DNA of 64,000 nt. Source: Siphonodentalium dalli (Eukaryota > Mollusca > Scaphopoda > Gadilida > Siphonodentaliidae). Position numbers and translations under genes: made by a program. This document shows positions 56,487 to 64,000 of this stretch, piece after piece. The stretch spans positions 38,476,732-38,540,731 of the forward strand of contig CP136065.1 of NCBI GenBank assembly GCA_032622095.1, read 5' to 3'. The notes below the pieces were generated by a model, which was not told where the DNA came from, ran no database searches, and saw nothing but the letters and a program-made list of their open reading frames with translations. Every line of letters begins with the position of its first letter. Within the stretch, counting starts at the first letter, position 1.

Positions 56487-56530
56487 AACCAGATGTAACG
56501 CACCATGTATATCGGAGAATAGGTCTTAGA

Positions 56531-56786
56531 TGGGCTTATATGTTATGTATTTATGTTAGATTGCTTGTGTGTACACATTATATCGCACGTGTTGTGCCAG
56601 GATTAACTTTGTAACCCGTTTAGAGCACAACTGTGGTTTTACGGTTATATAAAATAAGTTATTATTATGATTTAACAAACACAAACCCCTACATAGATGA
56701 ACTACAGCCTTAATAATGTCAATATATTAAAAAAATTTAGAATCATGTAAATTCGACTCAGTTGTCAGTTGTAACTCATCTGACAA

Positions 56787-56789
<3 letters not shown>
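56531..56789 (+). other. Possible 3' UTR of another LINE
   Basis: TGTGCCAGGATTAACTTTGT and GGTTATATAAAATAAGTTAT followed by TATTATGA look like LINE 3' tails, but no coding part adjoins on this strand. Confidence 0.3.

Positions 56790-56842
<53 letters not shown>
56790..56842. repeat. (TA)n microsatellite
   Basis: About 26 TA units, uninterrupted. Confidence 0.97.
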
Positions 56843-56845
<3 letters not shown>

Positions 56846-56899
56846 ATTATTTTTAGACATATACATGACCGCGTACGATCAAGCTTTTCAGCTCATAAC

Positions 56900-58620
56900 A
56901 GGAATGTACCCAAAAATATATATAAAGCGCGAACCATGCATGCCACCTGCACTATACAAATCCTCAATCACCAAACAAGAATTATGCTCTAATAAACTGA
57001 ACGCACACTCAAAACAAATAAAAATGCCCATATAAACTATTGTCTATTATAATAAACTATTTAGTAAAAGTAAAAATATTTATTATTGCAATTGTCTTAG
57101 AGAAAAAATCAGAATGACATAAAAACACATGGAAAATTCGTTAATATGCCATCAATATTAAAAATCAGAAACCATGTAACTAGAGCTCCTCTAAGTCATT
57201 TAATGATAACAATATGGAGCTATCCGACCCAAGCATACTAACCGAAACATTTAATGACTACTTTTCAAAAATCGGTCGAAAAACCAGCAACTCTATATAT
57301 ACATACTGAAACTGATGCAGATTTTACTGACTATCTTCGAAATAGGCGAACAAACACATTCGAATTGGAACCCACGTCGATCCAGGAAATAATATTGACA
57401 TGTTATTTCATGAACGGGAAAAGGAGCAGAGTATCTTCATAATAACCCTAGTACTTAAGCATATATCTAATCTATCGTTTGAACAGGGAATAATCTCTAT
57501 GAGAATGAAAATCTCTAAAGTAGTCCCCATTCCCAAAATAAATAACTCTAAATAAATAACTATCGTCCAATCAGTATCATGCCATCGTTCTCTAATCTGC
57601 TTGAAACAATAATGCAAAAACGACTAGTAGATTTTCTTAAAGCAACGGATGGCATTCGCGGTGGGTATGCTGTTAAAATAGTCACACCAGTTAAAACTGC
57701 CACAAACAGAAAGAATATTAAAATTTAGTCATATTTTGTTCTTATAACAATCATAAATATCGAGTAAATAGTATGTTATTGTCAAGTTTGTACGCTATGT
57801 TCTGTAAACGCCAGGTTCTGGAACGTTTTTGGCTTTTGTTTAAGTAACAAAGCGTACAAACTTGACAATAACATAGTATTTACGTAATATTTATGATTGG
57901 TATAAGAACAAAATCTGTCTATATTTTAATATTCTTTCTGTTTATGGCGGTTTTAACGGATGTGACTATTTTAACAGCAATTCCCACCGCGAAGGCCACC
58001 AATGCCTTTAATGAATATGATATCTTGAAAATATGGATATGGATTTAGACCAAATCACTCAACATTTCATCTGATTATGCACCTTCTTGACAATCTCGTT
58101 CAAAGTAATGATAAACCGACACACGATTCCACCTTATCTGTACCTATTGACCTAGCTAAAGCATTCGATACGATCGACCACAGCATACTGCTGTCGAAAC
58201 TTGATCATTATGGCATAACGGGTGTAGTAAAGTCATGGTTCCATAGTTATTTAACTGAGAGGAGACCATACGTTAAATATCGCTGGAGTACTTCAAATCT
58301 TATGCGTACTTCCTGTGGGGTGCACAAGGCTCCATCTTCGGTCCGATAATCTGTTTTAAATATAAGTGAATGATATGACAAATTATACAACTATCGACAA
58401 TTTATCGTATGTCGATGATACCACACTTTTTAAGTTTTTTACAAGCGGTAAAGATTGCGAATTAGTACAAAGTTATTTCAACAATGCAATAGCCAAACTA
58501 TCCGATTGGTGCTGCTATAATAAACTTTCAATTAATATTAATAAAAGCAATTATATGCTTTTACACCCCCAAAATAATGACAAATGTCAATTACACTGTA
58601 GCTCAACTTGGGAAGGATTT
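56900..58620 (+). pseudogene. CR1/L2-like LINE ORF2 remnant, interrupted by a MITE
   Basis: Degenerate frames follow the ORF2 order. A linker (57000-57200) is followed by FNDYFSKIGRK and a DYLRNRRTNTFELEPTS block (57250-57390). Then come LKHISNLSFEQGIISMRMKI and VVPIPK (57455-57540). After the inserted MITE (57647-58000) the frame resumes with YGFRPNHST-like sequence and PIDLAKAFDTIDHSILLSKL (58140-58200). GITGVVKSWFHSYLTERRPYVKY follows, then a damaged CGVPQGS block, then LSYVDDTTLF (58400-58430), where the usual YADD is YVDD. The C-terminal part diverges after about 58600. Several stops and frameshifts show it is dead. Confidence 0.88.
57647..58000. mobile_element. MITE with about 150-bp TIRs inserted in the LINE
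   Basis: The left GGCATTCGCGGTGGG... and right ...CCCACCGCGAAGGCC are inverted repeats, continuing through GCTGTTAAAATAGTCACA, AACAGAAAGAATATTAAAAT and GTTATTGTCAAGTTTGTACG. The loop is around 57805-57840. The LINE reading frame continues on both sides, so the insertion point is inside ORF2. Target duplication not resolved. Confidence 0.9.
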
Positions 58621-60709
58621 ATTTTTTCCCGAGCAATGAATAGAATGATAACGAAGAAGGAAAGTCAAAAAGTTACATTAAAGGGCTTGTATTGTGTAGA
58701 TGAAATTATTTTCATTTCACACATTTCTCCAATAAATTTGACCTGCATGGTGTGCCGATGGATTCAAATTTGATGAGGGGTGTGGCCTGTGGGGTGTTAC
58801 ATAAATTTGAATCATGCTTGTTCTAGTTGTTACAGAATTTGTTGTAACTTTCACGCGTTATGTTTTTGTTCATCTGTCGGTTACCAATTCTTTCAAACGA
58901 TTGGATATCTTCAGAACCATGCATTGTCATTTCGCATACACATTTCTTCATCGCTTCCCAATAATCTTCTTTAGATTCCGTTTTATCGAATCTTTCACTT
59001 TTCGGGTATATTCATTATCACAATGTTTCGCTTGTTTCTGCCATGTTCCGTCCACGTTCTTCAAAATACGTTGTTATTTGCTTGTTCATGCTGTTTATTT
59101 CTTCCCCAAGCTCTGTGCGCGTTTTATTTTCTCGGCTTCGATTTTTTGTTCTGCTAATAAATCAGTTTGTTTGTTATTCAATGTGTTCGATGTGTTTTTC
59201 TGTTATTGTCTTTTTTTGGTTTCCCTTCGAAATAATAGCCAGGTTCAGTCATTCGTATGTGTAACTTGTAATTTCTGCTGCCATTACCATCGGAAGATAC
59301 CGGATTCTTGTGACGTACTTCGCCCACGCATACACGATATAGTAAAGAGGAATAATCCAATCTTTTGATAACCGAATGAGCGTCCACCGATGTGAAGGCG
59401 GTGGGAGAATGGACTTTGCCTGCGCGGATATGTCTTAATGTTATTGAAGCCAAATTCCTGGTATCGGAGGTCGCATTGTGGCAGCTTGTCCTCACCACCA
59501 ACTATTATTTATACGCTTCGCTATGCGTTAAATTGGTCGATATATATGCATGTCTGTGTCCGGCGGCTTAAAAGCATGTGACTATATAGTGCTGTTCCGG
59601 CCATGTGCATCTCTATAGCAAAACCATGGTAACACACGTTACAAGTTACAAGTACCCTTGGCTGAAGCTGGCTATCAATTATTGTTATTATAACACCACA
59701 TTCTGAAGAATATCTTCTTACACCTTGCATACATATTTAAGCTATCCCAATGAGTAGCTAATACAATGGTGTACTTAATACTCAAGTACTATATATAGTA
59801 CTTAATGGTTGTGAAGATCATACTGTTTGTCATGTTATAGATGGAGACAACTGAAGCTACCCGGGCAGACAGTACTAAAAACCGAGAGAACATTTAAGCT
59901 ACCGTATTTAGCGTATATATAGAGTATTTGATAGCAGTATTAGTTAGACAGAGACAGAACATTATCGTTGTTGTATAATTATATACGGCATGCGTGCATG
60001 GTACATATTGCAAAAATCCCGCCTGCCCCCATGTATATGATGTTTATAACTATATACCATGTACATATGTTAAATGTCTCAATACCCATGTACTTTTGAG
60101 TGAATAGAATAAACAACTGATTGATTGATAGAAGTGATCATAGAGAGGTTTAGATTGGAAATAAACTTCAAATTTGGGTCGCCATAGCTACCGACGGTCA
60201 GCTGAATCGCATGATCACCAAACATTCCCATTGTGTCGAAACAGTTTTAGATCATTCTGTATTCATACAAAAAAGTTTAGAATAGAGATAGAAACAAACG
60301 AAGAACACTTAACTATGCGATGTCTCATTTATAAAAACATAAGAGAGAGTTTTTGCGGAAAATAAACAACCTAATCAGACCTAATATGGCTGACCATCAG
60401 AAATTGTTAATCATCTTGAGAAATGATGAATCAAAAATATCATCTACAACATGGTCGAACTCTCATACGTATTTCCGGTAATGTTACACGACAGTCGACT
60501 GTACATTGTTGGGAGGAATTCTCGCTCAAAAGTCTTATATTTGAGGTGGTTTTCGTAAAATGTTCTTCTTCGTGTTATAGATTGGACTAATGTGTATCGT
60601 AATATTCTTATAAACGTAAGTCTGACATGGACAGCGCCTGAAAATAGTGATTTAAAAACCAAATCGGAGATAATTTGAAATCCACACGTGACCTTGACAT
60701 TCAGTCAAA
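58621..60709. other. No recognised gene; possible LINE tail near 60108-60130
   Basis: GAATAAACAACTGATTGATTGAT at 60106-60128 has the (TTGA)n ending common for L2/CR1-like LINE tails and could be the 3' end of the element starting near 56900. A palindrome (AAGTACTATATATAGTACTT) lies at 59784-59803. Open frames at 58814-59368 plus and 59178-59501 minus overlap on opposite strands, and neither matches a family I know. Confidence 0.4.
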
Positions 60710-61475
60710 ATGGCCGATGAAAAAAAAGCTGAATCTGCCGATGAGGTTAGCAGAAGTGACCTGAAGATTTTAATCCTTCAATTACAACAAAACATGAAAA
60801 CTTCACTAGATATGATGACAAATTCAATTGATCAGATTGGTAATGACATAAAGCAAATAAAAATAGACCATGCTGAACTCCATAAATGTGTTGCATATAA
60901 TGCAGAGCAGATTGAAGATGTGACCTATAATATAATTCCATCGATTGAAGCCAATCTAGTGTAGTGAGTTAAGAGATTTAATAACACTGGCTGAAATCCA
61001 TGACAGAAAATACAGCTTATTGTTTTACGGTTATAATGAACACAACAATGAAGACACTTACACAGTTATTAAAAAATCACTTGTTGAGGATCTCAAAGTA
61101 GAGCAAACTAGAGCAGCTCAAATTATGGACAGATGCGTTAACGCCCATCGAATACCAGTCAAAATATTTGGAAACAGAGCTAAATCGGAACAAAAACCCA
61201 ACCCTATTATTGTTGTTTTTGCAACAGACCGTGACAAACAAGCTGTTATCGGAGCAACTCAAAAACTATTCGGCACAGGAAAAAGTGTTAGAACAGATCT
61301 TCCTGCCCACTTGAAGAGGAAACGTGGGGACCTTGCAGAAACTGCTTTTAAACTACGCAAACAGTGCAAAAAGAAAACACGCATTATTGTACAAGGGGTT
61401 AATGTGATTCTGCAGCACAGCAATTCGACCGAAGAGAGGTGGACAGACTACAATGGTGGCTTCGACTTCAAGTGA
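60710..61475 (+). pseudogene. L1-type ORF1 protein (RRM), frameshifted, copy 1
   Basis: The first part (60710-60964) encodes MADEKKAESADEVSR and a coiled-coil-like stretch rich in heptad hydrophobics. It stops at TAG-TGA. The second part, open from about 60970 in the +1 frame, reads ELRDLITLAEIHDRKYSLLF (RRM-like strand), then AHRIPVKIFGNRAK, PNPIIVVFATDRDKQAVI, DLPAHLKRKRGDL and IIVQGVNVIL. It ends at 61475. This is the order coiled coil, RRM, C-terminal domain of L1/Tx1 ORF1p, an RNA-binding nucleic-acid chaperone. No ORF2 follows; a 22-A run lies 250 bases downstream. One frameshift separates coiled coil from RRM in both copies. Confidence 0.8.
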
Positions 61476-61728
61476 TAAGACATTTGTGTTGTATGATATT
61501 TGTTGTGTGTTGACATTTACTTAAGTTTAATTTTAATGAATTTTGATACGGTAATTGGCAATTTTTGGCTCTCAATGGGGAATTTTGTCTGTGCAGAAAG
61601 GGTTGGATGATCTCGAGACTCCTTTCCCTTTCTTGTACATTGATGAGATACTTTATATGGGGGCCAAACATTATTCAATATCTGCAAATATTTATATTTT
61701 CAATATTTGCTACATACATGTAAAAAGT

Positions 61729-61750
61729 AAAAAAAAAAAAAAAAAAAAAA
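61729..61750 (+). repeat. Poly(A) run of 22, probable retrotransposon tail
   Basis: An A run follows ATGTAAAAAGT, about 250 bases after the ORF1 stop. It is duplicated at 62888-62909. Confidence 0.8.
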
Positions 61751-61892
61751 TCTTATCCTTTATTGTAATTATGACAATGTTCTTCCACTAAAAACTCAAG
61801 GTTTCCACTGGCACTCAACTAGAAACAAACAACAGTTGATGATAGCATTGTTAAATACAGCTTTATATATGCTGGTTTCTATTGTTAATACC

Positions 61893-62634
61893 TCTGCCGA
61901 TGAGGTTAGCAGAAGTGACCTGAAGATTTTAATCCTTCAATTACAACAAAACATGAAAACTTCACTAGATATGATGACAAATTCAATTGATCAGATTGGT
62001 AATGACATGAAGCAAATAAAAATAGACCATGCTGAACTCCATAAATGTGTTGCATATAATGCAGAGCAGATTGAAGATGTGACCTATAATATAATTCCAT
62101 CGATTGAAGCCAATCTAGTGTAGTGAGTTAAGAGATTTAATAACACTGGCTGAAATCCATGACAGAAAATACAGCTTATTGTTTTACGGTTATAATGAAC
62201 ACAACAATGAAGACACTTACACAGTTATTAAAAAATCACTTGTTGAGGATCTCAAAGTAGAGCAAACTAGAGCAGCTCAAATTATGGACAGATGCGTTAA
62301 CGCCCATCGAATACCAGTCAAAATATTTGGAAACAGAGCTAAATCGGAACAAAAACCCAACCCTATTATTGTTGTTTTTGCAACAGACCGTGACAAACAA
62401 GCTGTTATCGGAGCAACTCAAAAACTATTCGGCACAGGAAAAAGTGTTAGAACAGATCTTCCTGCCCACTTGAAGAGGAAACGTGGGGACCTTGCAGAAA
62501 CTGCTTTTAAACTACGCAAACAGTGCAAAAAGAAAACACGCATTATTGTACAAGGGGTTAATGTGATTCTGCAGCACAGCAATTCGACCGAAGAGAGGTG
62601 GACAGACTACAATGGTGGCTTCGACTTCAAGTGA
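61893..62634 (+). pseudogene. L1-type ORF1 protein, copy 2 (lacks original start)
   Basis: Duplicate of copy 1 from codon 9 onward, with the same internal stop pair (62122-62127) and shifted RRM frame (62179-62634). The original initiator is lost at the junction. The frame is open upstream into duplicated 3' flank, so an ATG at 61836 would produce a chimeric N-terminus. Confidence 0.8.
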
Positions 62635-62962
62635 TAAGACATTTGTGTTGTATGATATTTGTTGTGTGTTGACATTTACTTAAGTTTAATTTTAATGAAT
62701 TTTGATACGGTAATTGGCAATTTTTGGCTCTCAATGGGGAATTTTGTCTGTGCAGAAAGGGTTGGATGATCTCGAGACTCCTTTCCCTTTCTTGTACATT
62801 GATGAGATACTTTATATGGGGGCCAAACATTATTCAATATCTGCAAATATTTATATTTTCAATATTTGCTACATACATGTAAAAAGTAAAAAAAAAAAAA
62901 AAAAAAAAATCTTATCCTTTATTGTAATTATGACAATGTTCTTCCACTAAAAACTCAAGGTT

Positions 62963-63361
62963 TCCACTGGCACTCAACTAGAAACAAACAACAGTTGATG
63001 ATAGCATTGTTAAATACAGCTTTATATATGCTGGTTTCTATTGTTAATACCTGTATCCAGTATTAACTAATATTAGATTATGACCTAATTGTTCCTGGAT
63101 GTGACTTTAAATTAATTGAATACTTGTAACTTTCATAATTTACTACCAGGTTCTTATGTTTCTGTATTGTCATTCCACTGACACTCAATTAGAAACAAAC
63201 AACAGTCGATGATAGCATTGTTAAATACAGCTTTATATGTGCTGGTTTCTTTTGTTAATACCTGTATCCAGTATTAACTAATATCAGATTATGACCTAAT
63301 TTTTCCTGGATGTGACTTTAAATTAATTGAATACTTGTAACTTTCATAATTTACTACCAGT
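62963..63361 (+). repeat. Tandem duplication, 188-bp copies, period 211
   Basis: CCACTGGCACTCAACTAGAA... (62963-63150) recurs with several substitutions at 63174-63361. It is older than the 1159-bp duplication, since the copies differ more. Part of it is also present at the end of the first 1159-bp unit. Confidence 0.92.
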
Positions 63362-64000
63362 AAATGTACTATTACTGCTAATCTGTAATAAACACTTATC
63401 GTGTACCGTACTCGATATAATTTGTCGACCACAACACGCCAAAAACCGAAATATAGTGTAAATTTAACTTTTAAAGACTTTATCTCCACTATTGTCTGAC
63501 AGTTCGCACGTGGACATGTTAGCCGACCTCGATTTGGTAAACATAATTGTAATAATAAACAACCTAATTCTGTGAAGACCGCCCACTTCTAAATTTAGAC
63601 CAACTCTGTTTCATGCAGACTCATACAAATTAGAATATGCTTAAATTACCGATGATTCCGCACTACGATCAAATACGATTGGCAATATGGACGTCAATGA
63701 TCAGAAATGTTTGATTTTACGATTCGTCAGAATGCATCTATGATAATAGCGTAAAGCTTAAGCTGTATTATGAACTTTTATATATACCGTAGCTTTCTGT
63801 GAGTAATTCTCTATTCCACAAACGTAATATGACGGATGTATAAATATTTCTGGTGATATTTTTAGCAATGTTTACAATGTAAATATTGGCGGTCAATACG
63901 AACATGTGGATGCCATAAATCTGTTATTTATTCTCTTCTTTATATGACCACCACTTGCGTATGTGTTAATAAACTTATGCGAGCTTAAATTCCAAAGATT
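63362..64000. other. No recognised feature
   Basis: AT-rich sequence to the window end; a short open frame on the minus strand has no recognisable domain. Confidence 0.5.

Larger units (their letters stand above)
53820..56530 (-). mobile_element. 5'-truncated non-LTR retrotransposon (LINE)
   Basis: Contains, in order on the minus strand, an endonuclease-to-RT linker (56486-56016), the reverse transcriptase with C-terminal zinc-like motif (55945-53942) and a short AT-rich 3' UTR merging into a TA microsatellite. The endonuclease domain and ORF1 are absent, so this is the usual 5'-truncated insertion. Boundaries are approximate. Confidence 0.85.
60734..63051 (+). repeat. Tandem duplication, 1159-bp unit, nearly identical
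   Basis: 60734-61892 equals 61893-63051, except one difference that I found by eye (A at 60850 region versus G, GACATAAAGC / GACATGAAGC). Even the A runs have the same length (22). The unit starts within codon 9 of the ORF1 gene and includes downstream flank, so it is a segmental duplication made after retrotransposition. Confidence 0.95.

Noticed and set aside
58814-59368. 184-codon plus-strand frame rich in Phe/Cys
   Set aside because: Its composition looks like the antisense of charged sequence, and the minus strand is also partly open. No recognised family on either strand.

Overview
This window looks like intergenic or heterochromatic DNA from an animal nuclear genome. It is AT-rich, lacks operons and ribosome-binding sites, and consists mostly of repeats: non-LTR retrotransposons, many short inverted-repeat DNA transposons (MITEs), Helitron-like elements, minisatellites and long foldback palindromes. 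A canonical metazoan histone-type 3' stem-loop is present. The repeat mix suggests a marine invertebrate, most likely a lophotrochozoan such as a bivalve mollusc. That is an inference, because no species-diagnostic gene is present.

Only two stretches look like possible host or element genes outside retrotransposons. The first is a 179-codon intronless ORF (869-1408) with an OTU-protease-like layout. Its expected catalytic cysteine is replaced by serine. Seventeen bases after its stop codon comes a near-perfect replication-dependent-histone stem-loop followed by a purine-rich downstream element. The second is a short acidic candidate first exon (26327-26431) ending at a good splice donor. Neither has a proven function.

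Layout. 1-3.2 kb: duplicated repeat, the OTU-like ORF, a 271-bp palindromic minisatellite, and a MITE with long terminal inverted repeats (TIRs) carrying a nested TTAA MITE. 4.3-5.8 kb: 55-bp satellite. 6-12.8 kb: MITEs, one SINE-like head and long unannotated stretches. 13.6-18.8 kb: 42-bp satellite arrays in opposite orientations around a 2-kb foldback element. 20-25 kb: hairpins and two minisatellites. 25-36 kb: several MITEs and a composite foldback (32660-33951) built from 18-bp palindromes. 36.7-42.2 kb: a stack of nested insertions with two head-to-tail pairs of Helitron-like elements. 43-49 kb: MITEs, including two hAT-type insertions with exact 8-bp target duplications. 45-60 kb: four non-LTR retrotransposon remnants; one keeps a 667-codon reverse transcriptase frame. 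60.7-63.4 kb: an ORF1-only L1-type element, tandemly duplicated and nearly identical.

The main theme is modular inverted-repeat DNA. One internal hairpin (AATGCATTCTCTTATATATG... core) recurs in at least ten copies and sits inside three different sets of terminal repeats. Two paralogous empty sites show that one of these families inserts precisely at TTAA. All coordinates, motifs and target duplications were read by eye, without alignment or database search; element boundaries without a target duplication are good to about 5-20 bases.
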